64,000 bases of DNA, taken from positions 14,111,264 through 14,175,263 of the forward strand of contig CM054144.1 in assembly GCA_028751875.1 (NCBI GenBank), read 5' to 3'. The notes under the pieces are model-generated. The model did not search any database. It saw only the letters and a list, made by a program, of their open reading frames with translations, and was not told the DNA's origin. The position numbers were made by a program, and so were the translations under genes. Positions 1 to 9,689 of the stretch are shown piece by piece (the stretch's first letter is position 1; every line of letters begins with the position of its first letter). This DNA comes from Rapana venosa. Its lineage: Eukaryota > Mollusca > Gastropoda > Neogastropoda > Muricidae.

Positions 1-84
1 CATCATCACCACCATCATCTTCTTCATGATCATCATCACCATCATCTTCTTCATGATCATCATCACCATCATCATTAATTAAGG
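1..84. repeat. CAT/CAC/CTT trinucleotide-type minisatellite
   Basis: Two to three units of about 27-30 bp built from CAT, CAC and CTT triplets, each ending in CTTCATGAT. The array runs off the left edge of the window. It could be read as poly-His, but no open frame supports coding. Confidence 0.8.
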
Positions 85-189
85 AGGAGCAAGACAAAAG
101 CCATGACTGTGCACGCCTTCACACTTCTCTGTCAGCCAAGCGTGTGTGGTGGCACGGTTCGTTGGTTGCCCCAGTCAGTACAGCCAGGT

Positions 190-263
190 GTGGAGTCTGT
201 CTGTTCTGTCTGGCTGTCTGTCTGTCTGTCTTTATGTATGTCTGTCTGTCTGTCTGTCTGTCT

Positions 264-328
<65 letters not shown>

Positions 329-489
329 CTCTCTCTCGTCTTGAGAATTATATATTTAGTATTATCCTTGAAACCACTCTCTCTCTCCTCTCTCTCTCCT
401 CCTCTCTCTCTCTCTCTTCCTCTCTCTCCCTCTCTCTCCTCTCTCTCTCTCTCTCTCTCCTCCTCTCTCTCTCTCTCTCTCTCTCCCTG
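190..489. repeat. (TCTG)n then (TC)n microsatellite
   Basis: A TCTG tetranucleotide run at about 190-262 passes into near-pure TC dinucleotide DNA to 489. It is interrupted at 341-380 by the end of an element-G module (GAGAATTATATATTTAG). The Ser/Leu-rich open frames here come from the repeat. Confidence 0.9.
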
Positions 490-697
490 ACCTTATAGAT
501 TTGGCTTTTATCCCCCCCCCCCCTTTCTCCTCTTCCTTGTTTTTATTGTATGAGTATACGGGTATTGAGTTTATTTCATTATCATGACATATAATCTGCA
601 TGAATATAATCAAAATAAGTGTTGACGGTGATCGTGCACTGTTTTGAGAATTATATATTTAGAGTTATCATTGAACACACACACACACACACACACA

Positions 698-728
<31 letters not shown>

Positions 729-748
729 TCTCTCTCTCTCTCCTCCCC

Positions 749-780
<32 letters not shown>

Positions 781-1028
781 ACTATGACCTTATAGATTTG
801 GCTGGTTGTTGTTTTGTTTTTCCTTCTTTCTTTCCTTCCTTGTTTTTATAGTGTGAGAGTATGGGTATTGAGTTTTTTTTTTGTTTATTGTTTTTTAATT
901 ATCATAACTTTTTTTGTTTTGGTATGAGTAATCAAAATAAGTGTTGAAGGTGATCGTGTACTGTTTTGAGAATTATATATTTAGTACCATCTCTGAAACA
1001 CACACACACACGGACACGCGCACACACA

Positions 1029-1108
<80 letters not shown>

Positions 1109-1157
1109 GTATTGTGGCCTAAGGCCGATATGCAATTAATTCATTCTCTCCTTCTCT

Positions 1158-1194
<37 letters not shown>

Positions 1195-1210
1195 TCTATT
1201 TTTTATGTGT
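345..1210 (+). repeat. Tandem diverged element-G modules with embedded CA/CT arrays
   Basis: A unit of about 300 bp recurs with its end at about 345-372, 645-675 and 969-999. Each unit starts near ATGACCTTATAGATTTGGCT (487, 783), passes a T-rich stretch and TTGTTTTTAT, contains ATCATGACATATAAT, then GTGATCGTG and GAGAATTATATATTTAG, and ends in a CA and/or TC microsatellite. At 1110-1132 a short TTGTGGCCTAAGGCC remnant resembles the 3' untranslated end of LINE-H. The modules match the 5' part of element G. No gene is seen. Confidence 0.75.
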
Positions 1211-1945
1211 TGTTTCTAATAAAGGACATATTCATACTTTCGATTTTCAATATTATTTTGGACTTGTTGACTGTACTTGAGCTCCAGTGAATCTCCTATT
1301 TTAATATCTTATTATCACGTGTAACAACTATGTGTACTATTCTACAATATGAAGGTGTTCAATTTTATGATCTATAAGTTTGGCTTACTCCTCTTCTCTC
1401 CTCTCTTCTCTCTCTCTCTCTCTCCTCTCTCTCTCCTCTCTCTCTCTCTCTGTTGTTATTGCTGTAGTTGTTACTTTGTTTTTTGTTGTTGATTTGTTTG
1501 AGTTTTTTGTTTGTTTGTTTTTGTTTTGGTGTATGTATGTGTGTGTGTGTGTGTGGAGGGGGGAACGGTGTTGGGTTTTTTTTTGTGTTTGTTTGTTGTT
1601 GTGGTTTTTTTTAATTCTCATTTGTTTGTTTGTTGTTGTTTTTTCTTGTTTTTGTTTGTTTGTTTGGGAGGGTGCTTTTGTCTGTTTTGTTGTTGTTTTT
1701 TTATTTTATTTTTGTTTTGTTTTTTGGGGGGTTTCTGGGGTTTATTTTGTCTTTTGCTCGTCCGGGGTTGTTTGTTTGTTTTTTCTTTTTCTCTCTTTTC
1801 TTTTTAAGCAAAAAAAGTTTTTTCCCTTTGCTTCTACTGTTTGAAAATATGAGTACTGAGTGCATTTTTAAATGTGACCCCACGGGCGGGGACTGGATGT
1901 AAAATAGCACATGAGTACTTATTCATTATCCTGAAAAAAAAATGG
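1205..1945 (+). mobile_element. Element G copy 1 (LINE 3'-end-like)
   Basis: Ordered blocks shared with 2340-3062 and with the reverse complement of 47268-48003: an AT-rich block containing ATAAAGGACATATTCAT and TAACAACTATGTGTAC, then TATAAGTTTGGC, a TC and T/G-rich internal stretch (1384-1810), then the terminal block CGGGCGGGGACTGGATG ... AGCACATGAG ... TTATTCATTATCCT. No coding region is seen. Because it ends in a shared 3' tail, I read it as a 5'-truncated LINE or LINE 3' untranslated region; the parent is not identified. Confidence 0.6.
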
Positions 1946-1959
1946 TTTCTATTACTTAC

Positions 1960-2340
1960 AATGTATAGATGTTCTTTTTATGACTTTATTGGTTTTTTTC
2001 CCCCTCTTTATTATGTGAGTGTATGGGTATTGCACTTATTTTATTATCATGACATTCAATTTGTATGAGTATAATTAAAAAGCGTTTGTGATGATCGTGT
2101 GCTATGTGAGTATTACATATTTAGTATTATCCCTGAAACACCCCCCCACCCCCCACCCCACATACACACACACTCACCCACACCCACACACACACACACA
2201 CACACATACACACACTCACTCACTCACTCACTCATATTCTCTCCCTCAATGACTGTATAGGTTTAGATTTCTTCTTTGTTTTGTTTCTTGTTTTTTATTG
2301 TGTGGATGTATGGGTATTAAATTTATTTCATTATCATGAC
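1960..2340 (+). repeat. Element-G modules with CA/CACT microsatellite
   Basis: Another module (ATTATCATGACATTCAATTT at about 2043, GATCGTGTGCTATGTGAG at about 2093) ends in a CA-rich array (2160-2215) and a CACT run (2213-2233), followed directly by the next module (TGACTGTATAGGTTTAGAT at about 2250). Confidence 0.7.
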
Positions 2341-3062
2341 ATATAATTTGAAACGAATATAATCTAAAATGAGCGTTGATGGGATCGCATACTGTTTTTG
2401 AATTATATATTGGATATTATCTCTGAAATACACACACACACACACCTCTCTGTCTCTGTCTCTCTCTCACCTTTTATCGTCTTGCTTATAGTTATAGTGT
2501 ATCCTGATGAAGGATTCATATTTTATATTTTCAATACTTTATTGGACTTGCCTCTGTACTTAAGTTTTAATGAGTGCCCTATTCCAATATCTTATAGTTA
2601 TGTCTAACAAGTATGTGTACCATTTGACAATGTGTAGATGTTTATCTTTATGACTTATTAAGTTTGGTTGTGTTATTTTTCTTGGCTCTGTTGTTGTTCT
2701 TGTTGTTGTTGTTTGTCTGTTTTTCTCTTTTTATCTTCGTCTGTTGGTTTAGTTTTTCTTCTCTTTTGTTTGTTTGTTTTGGTTAGGTTTTTTTGGAGGT
2801 GGGGTTGGGGGGGGGGGGGGGTATTTTTAGGGTTTTCTTTTATTTGCTTGCTTTGGGGGGGTGGGGGGGGGTTGTTGGGGGGAGCTGTTTTGAAAAGGGT
2901 TATTTCCCCTTGTTTTTATTGTGAGACTGTATAAGTATTGGGTTATTATTATTAAGATGTATCCCTAACGGGCGGGGACTGATGTAAAAAAGCACATGTG
3001 TGCTTATTCATTATCCTCGAAATAAAAGAATTTGTCATTGTCATTGTCATTGTCATTGTCTC
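2340..3062 (+). mobile_element. Element G copy 2, near complete 3' part with (TGTCAT)n tail
   Basis: Module start at about 2340-2430, CA/CT microsatellite 2431-2470, then CCTGATGAAGGATTCATA (2503), TAACAAGTATGTGTACC (2606), TTATTAAGTTTGGTTG (2656), a T/G-rich stretch with G runs (2690-2885), and a terminal block GAGACTGTATAAGTATTGGG ... CGGGCGGGGACT ... CCTCGAAATAAAAGAATTTG followed by TGTCAT repeats. The last 140 bp are almost identical to 31752-31893, so these copies are young. AATAAA near the end is a possible polyadenylation signal. Confidence 0.7.
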
Positions 3063-3104
3063 TCTCTCTCTCTCTTATTTTTTCATTATTACTATTGTTT
3101 ATTT

Positions 3105-3440
3105 TCATGATATATCCCTGATAAAGGCAGGGACTGGATGTAAAAAAAAAAGCACACGAGTGCCTCTCCTCTCCTCATCTCTCTCTCTCTCTCCTCTCTC
3201 TCTCATCTCTCACTCTCTCCTCTCTCCTTCTCTCTACTCTCTCTCCTCCACCTCTCCCTCTCTCTATCCCCTCTCACCTTCTCCCCCTCATCTCTCTCCT
3301 CTCTCCTACTCCTCTCTCCTCCTCCCCCTCCTCCTCCTCTTCCCTCACTCTCTCCTCTCTCTCTCTGTCTCTGTCCTTCCCCCCCCCCCCCCCCCCCTTC
3401 CGCTCTCTCTCTCGTCTCATCACACCCACAACACACACAC
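3105..3440 (+). repeat. Element-G/SINE-F tail remnant followed by TC-rich array
   Basis: CAGGGACTGGATGTAAAAAA at about 3129 is another copy of the shared 3' tail, cut off after AGCACACGAGTG. TC/CTCC-rich DNA follows to 3413, with a poly-C run at about 3379-3397, then a short CACA stretch. Confidence 0.7.
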
Positions 3441-4470
3441 AAGATGATTCTGTTCAGCAGACTGGAATGCTTTGCCTGCCCTCTCAGCCTTCAGTTCCTC
3501 CGACGGGGACACATCAGGTACCTATGTTACCCTGCATTTGCTACACCGCAGCTAAGCTAACGGCACGCCCACTCAGCAAACGCTGACCCAACAACAGCAA
3601 CATCACTCACGCTGCGCTGGTCAAGCCGCGGGTGCATGTCGAGTATTGCTATTGCGTTGCAACATACCCACCTCTGTGAATGAGTGGATACACAGTGTTC
3701 GATGACATTTATTGCCAAAGTTCACACACAATGTTGGGGGAGGGTTGGGGGGGGGGGGGGGGGAGGGGGGAGAGAGAGTTGACTCTGGGCAAGCCGTGTC
3801 TGGTTTCCGACTCTTTTCTTTTTTTAAACAGTCAGGCAACAAAATGATTTTGATCAGGAGTGTAGTTCTAGAATATGTATTCCACCTTAATCTGTTTTAC
3901 CGCGGCTTGGCCTAACTGCAATTTTCTTTTTTTTAAAGCAACAGCACCCAGAAAAAAAGTGACGTGGTCTTGACAACGTTCTTGAGGGAAGCTTCGCTGT
4001 AACTGAACGTTCTTACAGAAATATTAAGTTCAAAAACATTGTTTTCAGCTTCCTTTCTCCCCGTCCCCTCCTCCCCACCCCCACCCCACCCCACTGTGCC
4101 CAATTCCACCTCCACCAACACCAACCCCCCCCCCCAATTTTAAAAAAATAGCAGCAAAAACAACAAAACATCTTTGGGGTTTCTTTCGCAATTGTCTAAC
4201 ATTTTCAGGAAACTGCTTTTGTATGAGCTGCACTAGAAACTGTTCAAGAGATGTTATAGGCTTTAAGCCCGCACTTGACTCACACACATCCAATTTTTTT
4301 TTCGCGCACGTACGCACCCAAAACCCCACCACACCACCCACCCCCACCCACCCACCCACACACCACACACACACACCACGCACGCACGCACGTCACGCAC
4401 ACACAAAAGTGGCCACGAGTTGACATGACTGTGTTGCGGTAGCTAATTTCAGGAAGGGGTTAAGATTTGC
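3440..4470. other. Low-repeat sequence with no recognised gene
   Basis: Mostly unique-looking sequence containing poly-G at 3750-3765, poly-C/CACC stretches at 4070-4135 and 4320-4400, and short A/T runs. The longest open frames are broken by or made of these runs. I see no splice-flanked exon, promoter or family motif that would support a gene. Confidence 0.5.
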
Positions 4471-4527
4471 AATGCTCTCTCTCCTCTCTATCTTCTCTCT
4501 CCTCTCCTCTCTCCTCTCTCTCTCTCC

Positions 4528-4569
<42 letters not shown>

Positions 4570-4931
4570 CCCTCACCCTCTCTCTCTCTCTCTCTCTCCC
4601 TCACCCTCTCTCTCTCTCTCTCTCTCTCTCCTTCTCTCTCTCTCTCTCTCCTCTCCTCCTCCTCCTCCTCCTCCTGCTCTTCCTCCTCCTCCTCTTCCTA
4701 ACTCTAAAGTTCATCCACGTCCTAGTTGAACTCCTGATAATGCAACACCACTACACACACCACAGTCATACACACACTCACACACAACACAGTCACACAC
4801 ACACCACACACAAACACACACAGTCACACCACACACACAGTCACACACACACACACACACAGTCATCACACACACACACAGTCACAACACACACACAATA
4901 CACACACACACTACACACACAGTCATACACA

Positions 4932-4962
<31 letters not shown>

Positions 4963-5006
4963 CAGAGTCACACACACGCGCGCGCACACGCACACACACA
5001 CACAGC
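4471..5006. repeat. (TC)n/(CTC)n array followed by (CA)n array
   Basis: TC-rich 4471-4700 ending in CTC triplets, a 40-bp spacer, then CACA DNA with repeated CACAGTCA interruptions at 4743-5006. The interruptions give a rough higher-order spacing of 20-40 bp. Confidence 0.9.
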
Positions 5007-5381
5007 GACTAATTGGCTGACAGGGGTCCTCTGCTTGTCTTTCATTCTCTTTCCTCCCTCCCCATTCCTCGTCTTACTAAATCTTCCAACTACTGGCTAC
5101 GGGGGCATACACCACAAATTAGGACAAAGCCATTAGCGCACCTCTGCTGTCCATTAAATTACTGACTACACTCGGTGGGAGGAGGAGGAGGAGGAGGAGG
5201 AGGAAGGAGAGGGAGGAGAAGAGGAGGAGGGGGGGGGGGGGGGAGGGAGGGGGAGGAGGAGGAGGAGGAAGAGAGCAGATTGAACCCATTACATCGAAGG
5301 ACTTATTTACTTACTGCGGAGTTTGGGGTTGTAGTTTGGGGTAGTATGATGATGGGAAAACTGTTTTCTGTGTGTGTGTAT

Positions 5382-5431
<50 letters not shown>

Positions 5432-5571
5432 TGTGGTGTGTGTGTGGTGTGTGTGTGTGTGTGTGTGTGTGTCTGTGTCTGTGGTGTGTGCGTGTGTGTG
5501 TGTGTGTGGTTGTGTGTGTGTGTGGTGCTGTTTTGCTTTGTTGTTTGGGGGGGGGGGGGGGGGGTTATTCT
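5007..5571. repeat. GGA-rich, GT-rich and poly-G arrays with short unique spacers
   Basis: Unique sequence 5007-5172, GGA triplet array 5175-5275, unique 5276-5365, GT dinucleotide array 5368-5525 with TGTGGTG variants, and a G run of about 17 at 5548-5565. No gene is supported. Confidence 0.85.
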
Positions 5572-5860
5572 TTTATTTCGAGGATAATGGAATGACACTC
5601 ATGTGCTTTTCTTTACATCCAGTCCCCATGTGTATGCAGTTTTGTCAATTTTGTCATCCGTTCCCACCGGCACACAATGGTCTACTCTTCCGAAAAGCGG
5701 AACGGGGTTTAACATGTGCGCAAGATGTTCGCGTGCGTTCGTTCACGGGACAACGGTTTACAGTTTCAACCGAAAGACTTTTTTTTTTGGGGGGGGGGGG
5801 GGGGGGGAGGGGGGGGGAGTGAGTCGGCACTGATGTTAATTCCAGGGAGGAAATATCCTC
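5572..5860 (-). mobile_element. SINE-F copy, minus strand
   Basis: Reading the minus strand from about 5860: a degraded ATCAGTGCCGACTC-like block, then GAACATCTTGCGCACATG-like and CCGTTCCGCTTTTCGGAAG, a GGAACGGATGACAAAATTG block, and the tail GGACTGGATGTAAAG ... CCTCGAAATAAAAGAA. A G run (5789-5817) interrupts the copy. The tRNA head is not preserved here; the full copy at 18525-18870 shows it. Confidence 0.75.
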
Positions 5861-6024
5861 GTGTGTGTGTGTGTTTGTTTGTGTGTGTGTGGGGTAGAGA
5901 GAGGAAAGAGAGAGGAAGTGAGAGAGAGAGAGAGAGAGAGAAGAGAGAAGGGGAGAGAGAGAGGAGAGAGAGAGAGAGAGAGATGAGAGAGAGAGAGGAG
6001 AGAGAGAAGGGAGGGAGGGAGGGA
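5861..6024. repeat. GT then GA microsatellite
   Basis: GTGTGTTT repeats at 5861-5893 pass into GA-rich DNA to 6024, including GGGA quartets at the end. Open frames here are simple-repeat artefacts. Confidence 0.9.
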
Positions 6025-6350
6025 ATTGCGGTTGTGAAATTTGCTAAGAATATGCAGTAGTACAAGACAAACAAAATAATGCATATTGTCACAATGCAAT
6101 ATCATACCACAACACGGCGTATTACAGTACGAAACGATATACCATAATTATTGTACGATTTTGATAGTATACGATGTGAAACGGTTAAAAAAAAATTAAT
6201 AGTTCGAATCAGTGTGCTGCATAAAATAAAATGTAGCTTTTTTGTGTCTTTCGGGATTACGATTCGTATCATATCAATGTGCCCGTCAGTATTGTAATTT
6301 GCCCTTCATGGGATGATTGAAGCGTTTTTGACTTGACTTGACTTGGAAGT
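6025..6350. other. AT-rich unique sequence ending in a TTGAC run
   Basis: No gene is seen. Near the end, GCGTTTTTGACTTGACTTGA (about 6321) looks like a retroelement 3' end with a short pentanucleotide (TTGAC) tail. The identity of the element is unknown. Confidence 0.4.
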
Positions 6351-6625
6351 ACGGTACACTCAATATAATGCAGTACAATACAGAATGATGTAACACAGTG
6401 CAGTACAACAATATAACACAATACAGGTCATTTCAATACGATACAATAAATGCAGTACGATACTATACAACACAATACAATAGATACAGCTCAACACAAC
6501 ACCATACATGTATGCACAAAAAGAGCATTGCAATACAACACAACACAACACAATGCAATGCAGAACAATATAATCCAACGTAATGCAATAGAATACAGCA
6601 CAGCACAACACAACAATGTATGCAC
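6351..6625. repeat. Degenerate (ACAAT)n pentanucleotide array
   Basis: Irregular ACAAT/ACAAC/GCAAT units. The same unit forms the 3' tail of SINE-A elsewhere (9840-10040, 23090-23580), but no SINE-A body lies next to this array, so its source is only suggested. Confidence 0.8.
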
Positions 6626-6654
6626 ACAAAAGCAGAAATCATCGGTAAATTAAC

Positions 6655-7085
6655 CGGTCACCTACTTTTAGATAAGGGAGTCACCATAGTGGTAAGCACC
6701 TTCCAGAATCCTTAATTCCTCTCTATGTTCTTCTTTCTACTGACTCATGTCCATCACTTAATCCCCCCCCCCTCACCTCCCTACCCCCTTTCGAGTACTA
6801 AGTGATCAGTCATCCCACCTCCCCTCCCCTTCCTCCACTCACCCTCACCCCCACCCCTCACCTCCACCCCCTTCCACTCTGCATCATCTCAATTCTGGAA
6901 CTTCCACCCCCTTCTTCCTATAGTAAGTACCCTTACTGCAAAACTCTTAGTCACGCATTGTTTATGTGGGTTTGTCCCACACTGGTTTTGGGGTCCGCAG
7001 TTCTTTCGTATGGTGGGTGGTGGTGGTAACAGCAGTGGTGGTGGTGGTGGTGGTGGTGGTGGTGGTGGGTGGTGGGTGGTGGTGT
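6655..7085 (+). repeat. Unknown repeat I, copy 1, with (GGT)n tail
   Basis: About 380 bp that match the reverse complement of 9335-9650 in the same block order: CACCTACTTTTAGA, CTGACTCATGTCCATC, GATCAGTCATCC, CTGGAACTTCCACCCC, CTTAGTCACGCATTG, GTGTGG/TGTGGG-type blocks, AGTTCTTTCGTATGG, then (GGT)n. C-rich tracts expand this copy. No coding capacity is seen; it looks like a short interspersed element with a GGT tail, family unknown. Confidence 0.65.
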
Positions 7086-7189
7086 GAAGGGATTTTGGTT
7101 TGTGTGTGTTTTTGGGGGGAGACGGGTGAGGAGAAGGAGGGTTATTCCACTTTTTTTTTTTTAAATTGTTGGTCTTCTGCAGGTCTTGC

Positions 7190-7300
7190 TATTATAACCA
7201 TTCCATGAAGTCGAATGAGTCTGAATGGTGGGCAAAAAACGGTCCTATACGCAAAATCTCACCTCATAGTTCTGGCCAAGGAATGGAAAATAAAACCCGA
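7190..7300 (+). mobile_element. SINE-E 3'-end fragment, plus strand
   Basis: GAAGTCGAATG, GGTGGGCAAAAAACGGTC, ACGCAAAATCTCACC and TCTGGCCAAGGAATGG are the 3' blocks of SINE-E in order (compare 24255-24345 and the minus strand of 52785-52880). The 5' half is missing. Confidence 0.65.
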
Positions 7301-7319
7301 ACAAACAGTGATGATAACG

Positions 7320-7510
7320 GTGATGAGGTGGTGAAGTGGTGGTAGAGGTAGGGGTGGTAGCGTTGGTGGTAGGGATGGGGGTGAGGGTGATGGGTGTGGT
7401 GGTGGTGGTCATCTCACATCACTTTTCTCTTCCACAGTTCTTTCCTGTGATCGTTGTAGTAAGAGTGGTGGTGGTGGGTGGGGGTGGTGGGGGGGTGGTG
7501 GTGGTGATGG
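7320..7510. repeat. GGT/GTGGTAG-type trinucleotide repeats
   Basis: Imperfect GGT-rich DNA in two blocks (7328-7412 and 7455-7510) separated by a short TTCTTTCC-containing stretch. The Val/Gly-rich open frame is a repeat product. Confidence 0.8.
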
Positions 7511-7745
7511 TTTGCATGTCTGTTTCCCAGAGTGGCTTTTTTTTCTAGAGAATTTGCGCCAGGGACAACAATTCTCTCGTTGCCATGGGCTCTTTTACGT
7601 GCGCTGAATGCGTATGACACATAGGCCCGGTTTTTTCTTCATCCTAAAGACGAGCACCTAGACCACCATGCACGGTCTAGTGGATGGGGGGAAGAAGTTT
7701 TAGGCTCAAAGTGTGATCACACCCGATCTTCACTTTCTAATCCAC
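7510..7745 (-). mobile_element. SINE-A copy, minus strand, partial
   Basis: On the minus strand: a degraded head with CTAGACCGTGCATGGTGG-like sequence, then GCGCACGTAAAAGAGCCC, GGCAACGAGAGAATTG, TCCCTGGCGCAAATTC and AGCCACTCTGGGAAAC. The 3' GGTGGCGCTGCT module is absent; the copy gives way to GGT repeats. Confidence 0.7.
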
Positions 7746-7904
7746 CATCAACTAAACAATGGAAGCACGCTCTCAAAGTGTTGCAACCTGTCACAAACAC
7801 CTTTCGCTTAACTGCCAGTACTTACGTGACCTTGTCTTCTAGGTCGATGGATGGTCCAGTGTAATGCACCGTCTAGAAAGTGTGAAGTCTCAGGTCCTCA
7901 GGTC
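7746..7904. other. Spacer with a partial SINE-A head
   Basis: Unique sequence to about 7845, then a TGGTCCAGTGTAATGCACCG stretch that resembles the first part of a SINE-A head without the rest. This may be a partial duplication of the head that follows at 7905. Confidence 0.4.
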
Positions 7905-8057
7905 TAGTGCAGTGGACCAGTGGTCTAGAGGTAACGCACGCACCTGCCTAGAAAGCCAAAAGTCCAGGCTCGAAGTATGTGATGGATGGTTCGATCCCCA
8001 TTTTGGGCCCAAAACTTTTCTACCATCCACTAGACCATGAGTGGTGGTCTGGGTGCT

Positions 8058-8070
8058 AGTTTGTTGGCTG
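8058..8070. repeat. 13-bp target-site duplication of element B (left copy; right copy 8399-8411)
   Basis: AGTTTGTTGGCTG occurs exactly at 8058-8070 and 8399-8411 and brackets the inserted element. In other SINE-A copies the equivalent site is present once (for example GCTAGTTTTTCGGATGAGAC at 9051), which shows that the interruption is a true insertion. Confidence 0.9.
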
Positions 8071-8398
8071 TCCCCTGTGGGAATGCCGGGGACCTACCAT
8101 TATAAATAGCATCCCTACATTCTGGAAATTCTGTGCTAGAAATTTCCTCTTTTCTATCACTCTCTTTGTTTCTGCCTTGTCCTTTTCTTCTTGTCACCTC
8201 CTTCTTGTCTATTTTCTGCCTTCTTGGTCCATTCTCCTGCCTTTTTTGTCCAGAAAGACTGAAAAAATAACAGTTCTCTCTTGTGCCGAAGTCGGATGCG
8301 CTGGGCCTGACTTGTCAGGCGCTTAACAGGCAGCGCAACGCATTTTCGCTCATGTAACAGACAACAATAGTTGCTGTCTGAGCGTTCGATGAAGGAGA
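8071..8398 (+). mobile_element. Element B copy 1, complete 328-bp insertion
   Basis: Begins TCCCCTGTGGGAATGCC, contains CTGTGCTAGAAATTTCC, a TCTTGGTCCATTCTCC block, CCGAAGTCGGATGCGC, GACTTGTCAGGCGC, GCGCAACGCATTTTCGCTCA and TAGTTGCTGTCTGAGCG, and ends in a short GAAGGAGAA tail. The 5' end agrees with the 31070-31525 copy. There is no open reading frame and no clear A/B box pair, so it may be a non-tRNA SINE or the short derivative of a LINE with a GAA tail. Confidence 0.8.
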
Positions 8399-8559
8399 AG
8401 TTTGTTGGCTGAGACATTAAACCGAGGTCCCCTGTTTAAAATGCATTTAGCGCATGTAAAAAAAAAAAAAACCCAGTGTAAACATGTCCCTGGCACAAAA
8501 ACCTGTAGATTAAAAAAAACAACACTTTGATTAGGAAACAAATTAATACACATGCAAAC

Positions 8560-8925
8560 CACCACCACCCCACCACTCTCATCCCCACTCCAACCAGGCC
8601 CACCACCACCACCACTACCACCATCATCGCCATCATCATATTTGTTAGGTTTGTTGTTGTGTTTTTCATTCACCAATGGTGAGATTTTGTGAGTGTGACC
8701 GTTTTTGCCCATTATGCAGGCAGACACATTCCGACTTCAGGGAACCATTAGTAATGACTTTGACCACAAGAGAGACCTGTGGAAGACACTCACAAAAATG
8801 TGGAATAACCCTTTCTAAACCTCAGCCTCCCCCCCCCCCCCCCACCCCTCCCCCGCCACCCGTCCCTTCACTACTGCCACCACCACTACTGTTACCACCA
8901 CCATCAACATCACCACCACCATTTG
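8560..8925. repeat. CAC repeats, SINE-E 3' fragment (minus) and C-rich tract
   Basis: CAC/CAT triplets at 8560-8640. At 8669-8750 the minus strand carries SINE-E 3' blocks (TCCCTGAAGTCGGAATG, GGGCAAAAACGGTC, AATCTCACCATTGGTG). Then unique sequence to 8820, poly-C 8828-8842 and CAC triplets to 8923. Confidence 0.65.
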
Positions 8926-9335
8926 GCGGTCTAAAGGTAACGCGCCTGTCTAGAAAGCGAATAGTCCGGGTCGGAAGTGTGCGGTGGTTCGAATCCCGTT
9001 TGGACCCGAAACATTTTCCCCATCCATTAGACCATGATTGGTGGTCTGGGCGCTAGTTTTTCGGATGAGACGATAAACCGAGGTCCCGTGTGTTACACAC
9101 AAATTATTTAGCGCACGTAAAAGAACCCACGGCAACAAGAGAGTTGTCCCCGGCAAAATTTTGAAGAAAAAAAGCCACTCTGATAGGGAAACAAATGCAG
9201 TTGTAGACAGAAAAAAGACCAAAAAAATGGGTGGCGCTGCTCTGTGGCGACGCGCTCTCCCCCGGGGAGAGCAGCCCCAATTTCACGCAGAGAAATCTGA
9301 CGTGACTTTAAGTGGTATTGATTGATTGATTGATC
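8925..9335 (+). mobile_element. SINE-A copy, nearly complete
   Basis: tRNA-like head with A-box-like GGTCTAAAGGTAACGCGCC and B-box GGTTCGAATCCCG (8985), then GTCTGGGCGCTAG, GATGAGACGATAAACCGAGG, TTAGCGCACGTAAAAGAACC, CACGGCAACAAGAGAGTTGT, AGCCACTCTGATAGGGAAAC, GGTGGCGCTGCTCTGTGGC, GACGCGCTCTCCCCCGGG, CAGAGAAATCTGACGTGAC. The tail is a short TTGA run at 9326-9344. This is the best reference copy in the window. RNA polymerase III transcription of such heads is known for tRNA-derived SINEs. Confidence 0.9.
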
Positions 9336-9650
9336 AACACCACCACCACCACCACACGAAAGAACTACAGACCCGAAAAATGTGGGAGAAACCCACACGA
9401 GCAATGCATGACTAAGAGTTGGGGTGGGGTTTTTTTGCAATAGGGGTACTGCAGAAAACGGGGTGGAAGTTCCAGATTTGAGATGCAGGTGAGGGGGCGG
9501 GGTGGATGACTGATCAGTTAGTACTGGAAAAGGGGGTTAAGGGATGGACATGGGTCAGAAGAAAGAAGAAGAGACAGAAGAACAAGGATTCTCGACAAAG
9601 TTACCACTCTGATGACTCCCTCCTCTAAAGTAGGTGATCCTTAGTGTGCC
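9335..9650 (-). repeat. Unknown repeat I, copy 2, minus strand
   Basis: Reverse complement of the repeat-I blocks at 6655-7085: CACC repeats, then CGAAAGAACTACAGACCC, AATGCATGACTAAGAGTTG, GGTGGAAGTTCCAGATTTG, GACTGATCAGTTAGTACTGG, GGATGGACATGGGTCAG, GATGACTCCCTCC and AAGTAGGTGATCC. It lies in inverse orientation about 2.3 kb from copy 1. Confidence 0.65.
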
Positions 9651-9689
9651 GATGAGGTGTGCTAATTCTGTAGGGGGGGGGGGGGGGGG

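Larger units (their letters stand above)
7905..8560 (+). mobile_element. SINE-A copy split by an element-B insertion
   Basis: The tRNA-like head carries an A-box-like AGTGGTCTAGAGGTAACGC (7920) and a B-box-like GGTTCGATCCCC (7988). The body proceeds to GGTCTGGGTGCTAG at about 8046-8059, is broken by element B (8071-8398), and resumes after the duplicated target at 8399 with GAGACATTAAACCGAGGTCC, TTTAGCGCATGTAAA, TGTCCCTGGCAC and AACACTTTGATTAGG. The last module and the ACAAT tail are lost into CAC repeats at 8560. Confidence 0.85.

Noticed and set aside
1..84. His-tag-like CAT/CAC run as vector contamination
   Set aside because: It is part of a CAT/CAC/CTT minisatellite; no vector backbone, promoter or restriction cassette is beside it.
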